A stretch of DNA of 64,000 nucleotides from Mycobacterium sp. 1423905.2 (GTDB lineage: Bacteria; Actinomycetota; Actinomycetes; Mycobacteriales; Mycobacteriaceae): the NCBI RefSeq assembly GCF_001673155.1, contig NZ_LZLE01000366.1, positions 1 through 64,000 of the forward strand. The letters are read 5' to 3'. The position numbers and the translations under genes are program-made. The notes beneath the pieces were generated by a model that had not been told where the DNA came from, did not search any database, and saw only the letters and a program-made list of their open reading frames with translations. Shown here piece after piece: positions 17,000 to 26,607 of the stretch (within the stretch, counting starts at the first letter, position 1; each line of letters begins with the position of its first letter).

Positions 17000-19312
17000 T
17001 CACCCCTGATCGCCCAACTGGCGCAGCACCAACCGCAACACCTGTACCGCGCCCGCCTTGTCCAACGGGTCATTGCCGTTGCCGCACTTGGGCGACTGCA
17101 CACAGGACGGGCACCCGCTCGGGCACTCACACGCCTCGATGGCCGCTGCGGTCGCGCTCAACCAGGTGCGCGCCTGCCGGAACCCGCGTTCGGCGAAGCC
17201 CGCCCCGCCGGGATAACCGTCGTAGACGAACACGCTGGGCAACCCGTCGGGTCCGATCGCGGTGGACAGCCCGCCGATGTCGCCGCGGTCGCAGCTGGCC
17301 ACCAAGGGCAACAGTCCGATGGCGGCATGCTCAGCGGCGTGCAAAGAACCCGGAATTCGAGGAAGCTCAACGCCATTGTCCAGCAACGCGTCCGGGTCGA
17401 TGGTGTACATGACCGCGCTGGTGGGCAACTTCTGCAGCGGCATGTCCAATTCGACGAAGTCGATCACCTCGCCGCTCAACTGACGCCGCAAATACCCCAC
17501 CACCTGATGGGTGACGCACACCGGCACCACTCCCAACGTCACCGGTCCGAAGGTCAAGCGCTCACCGGCGCCGGTCACCTCGATATCGGTGATCTCCCGC
17601 GCGAACGTGGAGTAGCCCGGGTCTTCGGCGTGCACGAAGGCCATGCCCGCTTCGAAGTCCAGCGAGTCGACGACGTAGCTGTCCCCCTGGTGCAGATACA
17701 CCGCTCCCGGGTGCACCGACGCGGGGGCCTGGCCGACATCCGTGCTGCCCAAAAGTCGCCCGGTATCGGCTTCGGCGATGACGATCTGCCCGCCGCTCGA
17801 ACCCCGAATGTCCACCGCGCCATGCGGTTCCACACCCGGTGCCGGGAAATACTTGCCGCCGCGGCGGCGCAACAGCCCGTCGTCAACCAGACCCTCGGCC
17901 ACGTCTACGGCGTTCAGCGACCGCACCTCCGCCTCATCGAGCGGCAATTCGGTTGCCGCGCAGAGCAATTGCGGGCCAAGGAGATAGGGGTTTGCCGGGT
18001 CGATCACCACCCGCTCGACCGGCTTGCCCAACAGCGCACTGGGGTGATGCACCAGATAGGTGTCCAGCGGATCATCACGTGCCACCAACAAAACCAGCGC
18101 GCCCTGCCCGCGTCGACCCGAACGGCCGGCCTGCTGCCAGAAGGAGGCGACCGTCCCCGGGAACCCGGCCAACACCACCGCGTCCAAACCGGCGATGTCC
18201 ACGCCCAACTCCAACGCATTGGTCGTCGCCAGCCCTCGCAACCGTCCCTCGGCCAGCGCCTTCTCCAAAGCCTTGCGGTCCTCGGCGAGATAGCCGGCGC
18301 GATAGGACGCGACGGTGCCCGACAACTCCGGCGCGGTGTCCTGCAAGCGGGACCGGGCGCCCAACGCCGTCAGCTCCGCCGCACGCCGCGACCGGACGAA
18401 CGTCAGGGTCTGCGCGCCTTCCACCACGAGGTCGGCCATCACTCGTGCGGACTCCGCGCCGGCGGACCGTCGTACCGGCGCACCGTTTTCACCGAGCACG
18501 TCGGTCCGTAGCGCGGGCTCCCACAATGCCACCGTGCGCGCCCCATGCGGCGAACCGTCCTCGGTGACCTCCACGACCGGCTGACCGATGAGCTCGGTGG
18601 CCGTCTCTCCGGGTGAGTCGGTGGTCGCGCTGGCGAAGATGACCGTCGGCGCCGAGTTGTACCGGGCGCACAACCGCAACAGCCGCCGCAGCACCATCGC
18701 CACGTTGGATCCGAAAACCCCCCGGTAGTAGTGGCATTCGTCGACAATGACGAATCGCAGCCCACGCAGCAGCACCGCCCAGCGGGCATGGTTGCGCAGC
18801 ACCGACAGGTGAACCATGTCGGGGTTGGAGAACAACCAGCGCGAACGCTCCCGCGCGAACCGGCGCACCTCGGTAGGACTGTCCCCGTCATAAGCGGTCG
18901 GGGCGACGTCGGCCAGCCGCGGAACCGCCGCGACCAGCTCATGCGCGGTGCGCAACTGGTCGTGACCCAGCGCCTTGGTCGGCGACAGATAAAGCACCCG
19001 CGCGCGGGGATCGGTCGCCAGTGCGTTGAGCGCCGGGAGTTGATAGGCCAGCGATTTGCCCGACGCCGTGCCGGTGCTCACCACGACGTGGCGCCCGTCG
19101 TACGCCAGCTCGGCGGCCGCGCATTGATGTGACCAGGGCTGCGCTATGCCGCGGGCGGTGAACGCGCGAATGACGTCGGCATCGGCCCAGGACGGCCACT
19201 CGTGCGGCTGCCCGGTGCGGGGGGGAAGCTCGGCGACATGGCGCAACGGGTGTTCACCCGGCGCTGTTCCGGCGAGGGCGGCGGCCAGCAATTCGCCGCC
19301 AAAACTGGCCAT
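17000..19312 (-). CDS. sftH: SftH/MrfA-family superfamily II DNA helicase (DECH box, DUF1998)
   Basis: 770 residues, Rv3649 equivalent. The N-terminal helicase domain has motif I STGTASGKSLAYQLP and motif II VDECHYY (DECH box). The second RecA domain has SGRRGRQGA (motif VI). The C-terminal DUF1998 domain carries four Cys, CECPSGCPSCVQSPKCG (about 728-744), the metal-binding signature of this clade. M. smegmatis SftH is a DNA-dependent 3'-5' translocase and helicase, and Bacillus MrfA acts in mitomycin-lesion repair, so a DNA-repair role is likely. The ATG at 19312 was chosen; a GTG at 19315 is adjacent. The gene is a regular neighbour of tad operons in actinobacteria (helicase/secretion neighbourhood). 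Confidence 0.92.
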   Translation of the reverse strand: MASFGGELLAAALAGTAPGEHPLRHVAELPPRTGQPHEWPSWADADVIRAFTARGIAQPWSHQCAAAELAYDGRHVVVSTGTASGKSLAYQLPALNALATDPRARVLYLSPTKALGHDQLRTAHELVAAVPRLADVAPTAYDGDSPTEVRRFARERSRWLFSNPDMVHLSVLRNHARWAVLLRGLRFVIVDECHYYRGVFGSNVAMVLRRLLRLCARYNSAPTVIFASATTDSPGETATELIGQPVVEVTEDGSPHGARTVALWEPALRTDVLGENGAPVRRSAGAESARVMADLVVEGAQTLTFVRSRRAAELTALGARSRLQDTAPELSGTVASYRAGYLAEDRKALEKALAEGRLRGLATTNALELGVDIAGLDAVVLAGFPGTVASFWQQAGRSGRRGQGALVLLVARDDPLDTYLVHHPSALLGKPVERVVIDPANPYLLGPQLLCAATELPLDEAEVRSLNAVDVAEGLVDDGLLRRRGGKYFPAPGVEPHGAVDIRGSSGGQIVIAEADTGRLLGSTDVGQAPASVHPGAVYLHQGDSYVVDSLDFEAGMAFVHAEDPGYSTFAREITDIEVTGAGERLTFGPVTLGVVPVCVTHQVVGYLRRQLSGEVIDFVELDMPLQKLPTSAVMYTIDPDALLDNGVELPRIPGSLHAAEHAAIGLLPLVASCDRGDIGGLSTAIGPDGLPSVFVYDGYPGGAGFAERGFRQARTWLSATAAAIEACECPSGCPSCVQSPKCGNGNDPLDKAGAVQVLRLVLRQLGDQG

Positions 19313-19521
19313 CACAGTCCTTTCTAGGGCCTTGCTGGGGCCGCATGCGGCCCATTTGCGGCCTGGGGCTCGGGAAAATTTAGCGCCCAGATGACGCTGG
19401 GGTTACCAGTGGATCCATTAGGGATCGTCGTTAGTAGAAGGCTGTCGCCGACGCGGTGAACATGGTCTACTAAGTGCGGTCGCAGCTTCTGTGTTCGTGT
19501 CAAACTTTCGCAGGATCGACG

Positions 19522-19551
19522 TTGCGATCGCTCGTTCCTGCGAGGTTATCT
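19522..19551 (+). promoter_or_regulatory. Predicted promoter of cspA
   Basis: TTGCGA (19522-19527), an 18-nt spacer, then TTATCT (19546-19551). Initiation near 19558 would leave a 5' UTR of about 98 nt before the cspA ATG, a common arrangement for cold-shock genes. The divergent 343-nt gap 19313-19655 must also hold the sftH promoter, which I could not place. Confidence 0.45.
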
Positions 19552-19655
19552 GTCGGGTGAAGTTCCGGCGACTCCGCGCGGTATGGCGGTCGTAGCTGGC
19601 CCGGGGCACCGAAAGGCGGTGCACCGCACCCAGAAGAAAAGGAAAGATCAGAGAG

Positions 19656-19859
19656 ATGCCACAGGGAACTGTGAAGTGGTTCAACGCGGAGAAGGGGTTC
19701 GGTTTCATCGCCCCCGAGGACGGTTCCGCAGATGTTTTTGTCCACTACACGGAGATCCAGGGTTCGGGCTTCCGCACCCTCGAAGAGAACCAGAAGGTCG
19801 AGTTCGAGATCGGCCACAGCCCTAAGGGCCCCCAGGCCACCGGAGTCCGCTCCCTGTAG
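19656..19859 (+). CDS. cspA: Cold-shock protein CspA
   Basis: 67 residues, standard cold-shock domain. RNP1 KGFGFIAP (14-21) and RNP2 VFVHYTEI (about 28-35) are intact, with the typical start [18 protein letters not shown]. It binds single-stranded nucleic acid and acts as an RNA chaperone. AGAGAG lies upstream of the ATG. Single-gene unit with its own promoter and terminator. Equivalent to Rv3648c. Confidence 0.97.
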   Translation: MPQGTVKWFNAEKGFGFIAPEDGSADVFVHYTEIQGSGFRTLEENQKVEFEIGHSPKGPQATGVRSL

Positions 19860-19879
19860 ATCGGGCAGATTCTGACGAA

Positions 19880-19924
19880 AACCCCCCGGCGCAGTCCCGC
19901 CTCGCAGGACATGCCCGGGGGGTT
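19880..19924 (+). terminator. Terminator-like hairpin after cspA
   Basis: AACCCCCCGG (19880-19889) pairs perfectly with CCGGGGGGTT (19915-19924), 21 nt after the cspA stop. Only a weak CTCAATTT follows, which is common for mycobacterial terminators. Confidence 0.75.
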
Positions 19925-20007
19925 CTCAATTTCGCGGGTGCGGTTGTGACCCCGCCGCGCCGGATAGAACGACCCAGCGATCGACTCGCTGGCTTACTGT
20001 CGGTGGC

Positions 20008-20586
20008 GTGAGCCAGCTTTCCTTTTTCGCCGCGGAGTCGGTTCCGCCCGCGGTGGCGGACCTTTCCGGGGTGCTGGCTGCCTCCGGCCAGATCGTGGTG
20101 GTCGGGGCGGGCGCGCGGTTGTCAGTGGTGGTCGAGCAGGTGTGGCGGGCCGAGGCGCTGGCCGAAATGATTCGGGAAGCCGGTCTGACGCCCGAGGTGG
20201 CCCGTACCGAGGAAGACAGCCCGTTGGTGCGCACGGCGGCGGACCCGCTGTTGCGCGGTATCGCCACGCAGTGGACTCGAGGTGCGGTCAAGACGGTGCC
20301 GCCGCGCTGGCTGCCCGGGCCGCGGGAGTTGCGAGCCTGGACGTTGGCCGCCGGCAGCCCCGAGGCCGATCGCTATCTGCTGGGGCTGGACCCGCACGCC
20401 CCCGACACCCATGCGCCGCTGGCGTCGGCGCTGATGCGCGTCGGTATCGCACCGACCTTGATCGGCACCCGCGGGGCCCGGCCGGCCCTGCGAATCAGCG
20501 GCCGACGCAGGCTATCGCGCCTGGTAGAGAACGTGGGAGAGCCGCCGGACAGCGCCGAGGCCGTGGCACAGTGGCCACGAGTCTGA
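20008..20586 (+). CDS. Conserved actinobacterial protein of unknown function, Rv3647c homologue
   Basis: 192 residues from a GTG. I recognise no catalytic motif. The N-terminal half has an alternating hydrophobic pattern (VADLSGVLAASGQIVVVGAG) suggesting an alpha/beta domain, then YLLGLDPHAPDTHAPLASAL and a basic end, ALRISGRRRLSRLVENVG. No signal peptide or membrane helix. It lies between cspA and topA, each with its own terminator-like hairpin nearby, so it is likely monocistronic. Conserved position implies a housekeeping role, but nothing in the sequence identifies it. Confidence 0.72.
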   Translation: MSQLSFFAAESVPPAVADLSGVLAASGQIVVVGAGARLSVVVEQVWRAEALAEMIREAGLTPEVARTEEDSPLVRTAADPLLRGIATQWTRGAVKTVPPRWLPGPRELRAWTLAAGSPEADRYLLGLDPHAPDTHAPLASALMRVGIAPTLIGTRGARPALRISGRRRLSRLVENVGEPPDSAEAVAQWPRV

Positions 20587-20689
20587 CCGCTCACACCGGC
20601 CGGTGTTGCGAGCTGTCGGTTTGCGCAGTCGCGCCCAAGGGTGGGAAATTGTCAGGTGCCCGCGAGCGAAGGAACGGGGACGTACTGCG

Positions 20690-20707
20690 AATTCCGCCGG
20701 AATTTTT
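20690..20707 (+). terminator. Short intrinsic-terminator-like hairpin upstream of topA
   Basis: AATTCC (20690-20695), a 3-nt loop, GGAATT (20699-20704), then a run giving TTTTT in total. It is a small, AT-rich stem, about 100 nt after the Rv3647c-like stop and 77 nt before the topA start. A 3-nt loop is tight, so function is uncertain. Confidence 0.4.
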
Positions 20708-20783
20708 GAGGCCGACCTGTCATTCTTCGGAGCGGAGTGGTTCCGCGTGGGAACCGGATTAGTGAGATGGAGCGTAGGCGCAG

Positions 20784-23579
20784 TTGGCTAGCGGAGGCCG
20801 TACGAACGGCGGGAATGGCAGCGGCCGGCGACTTGTGATTGTCGAGTCGCCCACCAAGGCGCGCAAGCTGGCCGGATATCTGGGTTCGGGCTACATCGTC
20901 GAGTCGTCCCGAGGTCACATCCGCGACCTGCCGCGAGCAGCGGCTGACGTGCCCGCGAAATTCAAGTCCGAGCCGTGGGCCCGGCTGGGGGTCAACGTCG
21001 ACGCCGACTTCGAACCGCTTTACATCATCAGTCCGGAGAAGAAGAGCACCGTCACCGAACTCAAGGGCCTGCTCAAAGACGTCGACGAGCTCTACCTGGC
21101 CACGGATGGTGACCGCGAAGGCGAAGCCATCGCCTGGCACCTGCTGGAAACGCTGAAACCGCGCATCCCGGTCAAGCGGATGGTCTTCCACGAGATCACC
21201 GAACCGGCGATCCGCGCGGCCGCCGAACACCCGCGCGACCTGGACATCGACCTCGTGGACGCCCAGGAGACCCGCCGCATCCTGGACCGCCTCTACGGCT
21301 ACGAGGTCAGCCCCGTGCTGTGGAAGAAAGTCGCACCCAAACTGTCGGCGGGCCGGGTCCAGTCGGTCGCCACCCGCATCATCGTGCAGCGCGAACGCGA
21401 CCGCATGGCCTTCCGCAGCGCGTCGTACTGGGACATCGTCGCCCAACTCGACGCCAGCGTGTCCGACCCGAAGGCCCAGCCGCCCACCTTCACCGCCCGA
21501 CTGACCAGCGTGGACGGGTTGCGCGTGGCCACCGGCCGCGACTTCGACTCGCTCGGCCAGCTGCGCAAGGCCGACGAGGTCACCGTCTTGGACGAGGCGA
21601 GCGCCACCACGCTGGCCAGCCGTCTGCAAGGCGCGCAACTCAGCGTGGCCTCGGTGGACGAAAAGCCCTACACCCGCCGTCCCTATCCGCCGTTCATGAC
21701 CTCGACGCTGCAGCAGGAAGCGGGCCGCAAGTTGCGGTTCTCCTCCGAACGAACGATGAGCATCGCGCAGCGGCTCTACGAGAACGGCTACATCACTTAT
21801 ATGCGTACCGACTCCACCACGCTGTCGGAGTCGGCGATCAACGCCGCGCGTACCCAGGCGCGACAGCTCTACGGCGAGGAGTACGTGGCGTCGTCGCCGC
21901 GCCAGTACACCCGCAAGGTGAAGAACGCCCAGGAGGCGCACGAGGCGATCCGGCCGGCCGGCGAGACGTTCGCCACCCCGGACGCGGTGCGCCGCGAACT
22001 CGACGGCGACGAATTCCGGCTCTACGAGCTGGTGTGGCAGCGCACGGTCGCTTCCCAGATGGCCGATGCGCGCGGCACCACGCTGAGCCTGCGCATCGCC
22101 GGCGCCGCGGGTGAGCAGCAAGTGGTGTTCTCCGCCAGCGGCCGCACCCTGACCTTCCCCGGCTTCCTCAAGGCCTACGTGGAGACGGTCGACGAGCTGG
22201 CCGGCGGCGAAGCCGACGACGCCGAGCGGCGGCTGCCCAATCTCACCGAAGGCCAACGCCTGGAAGCTTTCGAACTCACCCCGGACGGGCACTCCACTAA
22301 CCCGCCGGCCCGCTACACCGAAGCGTCGTTGGTGAAGGCCCTCGAAGAACTCGGCATCGGCCGCCCGTCGACGTATTCGTCGATCATCAAGACCATCCAG
22401 GACCGCGGATACGTGCACAAGAAGGGCAGCGCGCTGGTGCCGTCCTGGGTGGCGTTCGCCGTCACCGGCTTGCTGGAACAGCATTTCGGGCGGCTGGTCG
22501 ACTACGACTTCACCGCCGCGATGGAAGACGAGCTGGACGCCATCGCCTCCGGGCAGGAACGGCGCACCGACTGGCTCAACCGGTTCTACTTCGGCGGCGA
22601 ACACGGCGTGGCCGACTCGGTGGCACGCTCGGGTGGGCTGAAAAAGCTCGTCGGCGTCAACCTGGAAGGCATCGACGCGCGAGAAGTCAACTCCATCAAG
22701 CTGTTTGACGACGCGCAGGGGCGGCCCATCTATGTCCGGGTCGGCAAGAACGGCCCCTACCTAGAGCGCACGGTCACCGGCGACGACGGTGAACCGACCC
22801 CGCAGCGGGCCAACCTCAACGACTCGCTGACCCCCGACGAACTGACCCTCGAAGTGGCCGAAGAGCTGTTCGCCACCCCGCAAGAGGGACGAGCGTTGGG
22901 CGTCGACCCGGCGACCGGCCACGAGATCGTCGCCAAAGACGGCCGGTACGGCCCATATGTCACCGAGGTCCTGCCCGAGCCGCCCGACGACCCGGATGGC
23001 GCGACGGTCAAGAAGGGCAAGAAACCCACCGGGCCCAAGCCGCGGACCGGGTCGCTGCTGCGCAGCATGGACCTGCAGACGGTGACGCTGGAAGACGCGC
23101 TGAAACTGTTGTCGTTGCCGCGGGTGGTCGGCGTCGACCCTCAGACCGGCGAGGAGATCACCGCGCAGAACGGGCGCTACGGGCCATACCTCAAGCGCGG
23201 CAACGATTCTCGCTCACTGGCTACCGAAGACCAGATCTTCACTATCACCCTCGACGAGGCCTTGAAGATCTACGCCGAGCCCAAACGCCGCGGCCGCCAG
23301 AGCGCGGCGGCGCCGCCGCTGCGCGAGCTGGGCACCGACCCGGCGTCGGGCAAGCCGATGGTGATAAAGGACGGCCGCTTCGGGCCGTATGTCACCGACG
23401 GCGAAACCAACGCCAGTCTGCGCAAGGGCGACGACGTGTTGTCGATCACCGACGAGCGCGCGGCCGAACTGCTGGCCGACCGGCGAGCCCGCGGTCCGGT
23501 GAAGCGGACTGCCAAGAAGACCGCTCGCAAGACAACCGCCAAGAAGGCGCCGGCCAAGAAGGCCGCCAAGCGCAGCTAA
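20784..23579 (+). CDS. topA: DNA topoisomerase I
   Basis: 931 residues, Rv3646c equivalent. The Toprim domain starts RLVIVESPTKARKLAGYLGS and contains the acidic DGDREGEAIAWHL; the active-site Tyr is in the motif YITYMRTDSTTLS. The C-terminus has four repeats of the mycobacterial type (each around NGRYGPYLKRG or similar) in place of zinc fingers, then a Lys-rich tail (KKTARKTTAKKAPAKK) that binds DNA and RNA polymerase in M. smegmatis. Start: TTG at 20784 with GGAG upstream; no other start keeps the N-terminus intact. It relaxes negative supercoils and is essential. Convergent with the cyclase gene, 6 nt apart. Confidence 0.97.
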   Translation: MASGGRTNGGNGSGRRLVIVESPTKARKLAGYLGSGYIVESSRGHIRDLPRAAADVPAKFKSEPWARLGVNVDADFEPLYIISPEKKSTVTELKGLLKDVDELYLATDGDREGEAIAWHLLETLKPRIPVKRMVFHEITEPAIRAAAEHPRDLDIDLVDAQETRRILDRLYGYEVSPVLWKKVAPKLSAGRVQSVATRIIVQRERDRMAFRSASYWDIVAQLDASVSDPKAQPPTFTARLTSVDGLRVATGRDFDSLGQLRKADEVTVLDEASATTLASRLQGAQLSVASVDEKPYTRRPYPPFMTSTLQQEAGRKLRFSSERTMSIAQRLYENGYITYMRTDSTTLSESAINAARTQARQLYGEEYVASSPRQYTRKVKNAQEAHEAIRPAGETFATPDAVRRELDGDEFRLYELVWQRTVASQMADARGTTLSLRIAGAAGEQQVVFSASGRTLTFPGFLKAYVETVDELAGGEADDAERRLPNLTEGQRLEAFELTPDGHSTNPPARYTEASLVKALEELGIGRPSTYSSIIKTIQDRGYVHKKGSALVPSWVAFAVTGLLEQHFGRLVDYDFTAAMEDELDAIASGQERRTDWLNRFYFGGEHGVADSVARSGGLKKLVGVNLEGIDAREVNSIKLFDDAQGRPIYVRVGKNGPYLERTVTGDDGEPTPQRANLNDSLTPDELTLEVAEELFATPQEGRALGVDPATGHEIVAKDGRYGPYVTEVLPEPPDDPDGATVKKGKKPTGPKPRTGSLLRSMDLQTVTLEDALKLLSLPRVVGVDPQTGEEITAQNGRYGPYLKRGNDSRSLATEDQIFTITLDEALKIYAEPKRRGRQSAAAPPLRELGTDPASGKPMVIKDGRFGPYVTDGETNASLRKGDDVLSITDERAAELLADRRARGPVKRTAKKTARKTTAKKAPAKKAAKRS

Positions 23580-23585
23580 CGGCGG

Positions 23586-25196
23586 TTACCGCCGGGCTCT
23601 GCTGGACACCTCTGCGCCGTCACGCAGCACGTCTTCTGGCGTCGCCAGATTCAGCGGCCGGGCCAGCTGTGTCGGGGCGGCACGGCCGCGTAGCTCGACG
23701 ACCTCGCCGACATCCCAGCACAGCGCCTCGGCGTCCAGGGCGCCGCTGACCGCGATCGCCGACGCCAGCACGTGACCGGGCTCCAGCTTGGCCAACTCGG
23801 TGAGCCGGGCCGCCTCGTTGACCGGGTCGCCGATCACGGTGTACTCGAAGCGGGCCTGAGCGCCGATGTGGCCGGCGATCGCTCGTCCCGCCGACACGCC
23901 GATGCCGAACTCCGCCGAACCCAGCACCGGAAGCAGCTCGTCGTGCAGTTGCCGGGCCGCGCACAACGCGGCGCCGGCGCCGTCCGGATGTTCGATCGGC
24001 GCGCCGAAGATCGCCAGCGCGGCGTCACCCTGGAACTTGTTGACGAACCCACCGTGGCGGCCGACGGTGTCGACGACCACCCGGAAGAACTCGTTGAGCA
24101 GGTGCACCACCTCGGCCGGAGGCCGGGTCGCGGCCAGCTGCGTCGAGCCGACCAGGTCGACGAACAGCACCGCGACGTCACGTTCTTGCCCGCCTAGTTC
24201 GGTGCCGCGCTCGATGGCGCGGCGCGCCACGTCTTCACCCACATAGCGGCCGAACAGGTCCCGCAGTCGTTGCCTTTCGGACAAGTCACGGACCATGTCG
24301 TTGAACCCGGCCTGCAGCAGGCCCAGCTCGCTGGCGTCGTAGATCTGCATGTGCGCGTTGTAATTGCCGCGCTGCACCTCGCTCAGCGCCCAACGAAGCT
24401 GGCGCAGCGGGTCAGCGATCGACATGGCCACCAGCAGGGTGCTCACCAGACCGATGCCCAACGCCGCCAACGCGAGCAGCAGGATCGGATTGAACAGCTT
24501 CTCGGCAGAAGCGTGCAGCAAGGCCACCTTGTCCGACACCACGGCCAGCACGATCGCCAATAGGGGGACCGCCGTGGACAACACCCAGGAAAGCATCAGC
24601 CGCAAGATGACGCCGGGGGCCTTCAGCTTCTCCGGCACACCGCTACGCAACGCGGCGACGGCCACCGGGCGCAGCACGCGTTCGGATTGCAGATACCCGA
24701 TGATCGCGGTCGCGGTGGCACCCAGGGCCGTGGCGACCGCGACGACCGGCGCGGCGTTCTTGGCCACCGACCAACTGGCGACGATGAACACCACGCTGCC
24801 GACCGCCCAGGCGGCCATGCTGATCAGCGTGCGATAGAACGGCATGCGCAGCGCGCGGCTGCGGGCCAGTTCGGTGGCCGCAGGATCGGTCTCGACCAGC
24901 AGGTTGTCGCGTCGCTGCCATCGGAAGACCGGCATCAGCAACTTCAGGTTCCACGCGAATCCCGCGAAGAACAGGATGATGACGCTGCTGATGAAGATCG
25001 CCACGTTCAGCGGCGGCAGGTCGTCGAGCTGAATGCGGTCGTGCGGGGGCAGCCCGTAGCGCAGGAATCCGAGCACGAACAGCCCGCCGATGATGTCGGC
25101 CTGCAGCATGCTCAGCGAGAACACCGGCCACGGGGTGCGCACCACCCACCGGACGAATGCATCGATTCGCCTCGGAAGTGCTGCTGCCGTGTTCAC
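23586..25196 (-). CDS. Membrane-bound class III adenylate cyclase with HAMP domain, Rv3645 homologue
   Basis: 536 residues. Six membrane segments in the first half (near 25-45, 65-90, 125-145, 150-170, 198-222 and 240-262) are followed by a HAMP domain (MSIADPLRQLRWAL onward) and a cyclase domain. Metal-binding Asp is in VLFVDLVGST, the substrate Lys in VNKFQGDAALAIFG, and second metal and transition-state residues in YTVIGDPVNEAARLTELAK, so all catalytic residues are present. In M. tuberculosis Rv3645 makes most of the cAMP and responds to fatty acids. GTG start at 25196. Convergent with topA, divergent from holB. Confidence 0.94.
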   Translation of the reverse strand: MNTAAALPRRIDAFVRWVVRTPWPVFSLSMLQADIIGGLFVLGFLRYGLPPHDRIQLDDLPPLNVAIFISSVIILFFAGFAWNLKLLMPVFRWQRRDNLLVETDPAATELARSRALRMPFYRTLISMAAWAVGSVVFIVASWSVAKNAAPVVAVATALGATATAIIGYLQSERVLRPVAVAALRSGVPEKLKAPGVILRLMLSWVLSTAVPLLAIVLAVVSDKVALLHASAEKLFNPILLLALAALGIGLVSTLLVAMSIADPLRQLRWALSEVQRGNYNAHMQIYDASELGLLQAGFNDMVRDLSERQRLRDLFGRYVGEDVARRAIERGTELGGQERDVAVLFVDLVGSTQLAATRPPAEVVHLLNEFFRVVVDTVGRHGGFVNKFQGDAALAIFGAPIEHPDGAGAALCAARQLHDELLPVLGSAEFGIGVSAGRAIAGHIGAQARFEYTVIGDPVNEAARLTELAKLEPGHVLASAIAVSGALDAEALCWDVGEVVELRGRAAPTQLARPLNLATPEDVLRDGAEVSSRARR

Positions 25197-25350
25197 AAAT
25201 CCACCGTATCGGGCGGGGGTGACTCGCCGGAAACTTACCGAGGAGTCGGCAAGTCGCGCCGCGCAGCGAATCTGGCCGGAAGGTCACAGAACTGTCGCGA
25301 AACGATGGCCGAACGGTATCTGTCGGTAGCGATTACTAGTGTCAATCATG

Positions 25351-26556
25351 ATGTCCGGGGTGTTTACGCGGCTGGTAGGTCAAACGGCTGTGGAGTCTGA
25401 GCTGCTCGCGGCCGCCCGAGCCGCGCGCCGTGATCCAGGCCACAGCTCCACGGAGTCCGGAACTATGACACACGCCTGGCTCATCACCGGGCCGCCCGGG
25501 TCGGGGCGTTCGGTCGCCGCGTTGTGCTTCGCGGCCGCCCTGCAGTGCACCTCCGACGACGAGCCGGGCTGCGGCAGCTGCAAGGCCTGCACGACGACCA
25601 TGGCCGGCACCCACGCCGACGTCCGGCGGGTGATCCCTGAGGGTCTGTCCATCGGCGTCGACGAGATGCGGGCCATCGTGCAGATCGCCTCCCGCCGGCC
25701 GACCACCGGACGCTGCCAGATCGTGCTGATCGAGGACGCCGACCGGCTCACCGAGGGGGCGGCCAACGCGCTGCTCAAGGTCGTCGAGGAGCCGCCGGCG
25801 TCGACGGTGTTCCTGCTGTGCGCGCCGTCGGTGGACCCCGAGGACATCGCGATCACGCTGCGTTCCCGGTGCCGGCATGTGGCGCTGGTGACCCCGTCGA
25901 CCCCCGCGATCGCCCAGGTGCTGATCGACGGCGACGGGTTGAGCGCCGAGACGGCGAACTGGGCGGCCTCGGTCAGCGGTGGCCATGTGGGGCGCGCACG
26001 CCGACTGGCCACCGATGCCCAGGCCCGGGAGCGCCGCGAGCGGGCGCTGGGCCTGGTGCGCGACGCCGCGACACCGGCGCGGGCCTACGCCGCCGCCGAG
26101 GAACTGGTCGCGGCGGCCGAAGCCGAGGCCGTCGTGTTGACCGCCGACCGCGCCGAGGCCGAGACCGAGGAGTTGCGCACCGCGTTGGGCGCCGGCGGCA
26201 CCGGCAAGGGCACCGCCGGTGCGCTGCGCGGTTCGGCGGGCGCCATCAAGGACCTCGAGCGGCGCCAGAAGTCCCGGCAGACCCGCGCCTCGCGCGATGC
26301 GCTGGACCGTGCGCTGATCGACCTGGCCACCTACTTCCGCGACGCACTGCTGGTTTCGGCGAAGGCGGGCCACGTCGCCGCCAACCACCCGGACATGGCC
26401 GAGAGGGTCGCCGCGCTGGCCGACCATGCCGCACCGGAACGGCTGCTGCGCTGCATCGAGGCCGTCTTGGAGTGCCGCGAAGCGCTGGCGGTCAACGTCA
26501 AACCGAAATTCGCCGTCGACGCCATGGTCGCCACGATCGGCCAGGAACTGCGGTAG
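25351..26556 (+). CDS. holB: DNA polymerase III delta' subunit
   Basis: 401 residues, Rv3644c equivalent and the same length. N-terminal AAA+ domain: Walker A ITGPPGSGRSVAAL (Lys replaced by Arg, usual for delta'), zinc module CTSDDEPGCGSCKAC, and the sensor region LLKVVEEPPASTVFLLC. The middle (about 250-300) is Ala/Glu-rich helical. It is part of the clamp-loader complex at the replication fork. Start: of GTG 25339, ATG 25348 and ATG 25351, the last gives the family length. The promoter should lie in the 154-nt divergent gap to the cyclase. Confidence 0.92.
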   Translation: MSGVFTRLVGQTAVESELLAAARAARRDPGHSSTESGTMTHAWLITGPPGSGRSVAALCFAAALQCTSDDEPGCGSCKACTTTMAGTHADVRRVIPEGLSIGVDEMRAIVQIASRRPTTGRCQIVLIEDADRLTEGAANALLKVVEEPPASTVFLLCAPSVDPEDIAITLRSRCRHVALVTPSTPAIAQVLIDGDGLSAETANWAASVSGGHVGRARRLATDAQARERRERALGLVRDAATPARAYAAAEELVAAAEAEAVVLTADRAEAETEELRTALGAGGTGKGTAGALRGSAGAIKDLERRQKSRQTRASRDALDRALIDLATYFRDALLVSAKAGHVAANHPDMAERVAALADHAAPERLLRCIEAVLECREALAVNVKPKFAVDAMVATIGQELR

Positions 26557-26567
26557 GCCGAATCAAC

Positions 26568-26596
26568 TTGGGCGGTCCGCTCGACTGCCGTAGACT
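26568..26596 (+). promoter_or_regulatory. Predicted promoter of tRNA-Thr
   Basis: TTGGGC (26568-26573), 17 nt, TAGACT (26591-26596), with the mature tRNA starting 12 nt later. Good spacing; no other candidate nearby. Confidence 0.6.
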
Positions 26597-26607
26597 CGTG
26601 CCGCCCG

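Noticed and set aside
16816-17000. Minus-strand frame with CVKCG and C-terminal FFRPSPPH after sftH
   Set aside because: It looks partly protein-like but has no start codon in frame near the helicase stop, and the overlapping MTRRMTLVQ frame lacks family support; not annotated.
20652-22604. Long open frame (650 codons) on the minus strand opposite topA
   Set aside because: Third-position GC bias of topA opens the antisense frame; the translation is a Gly/Val/Arg-rich shadow without domain motifs, while topA is complete.
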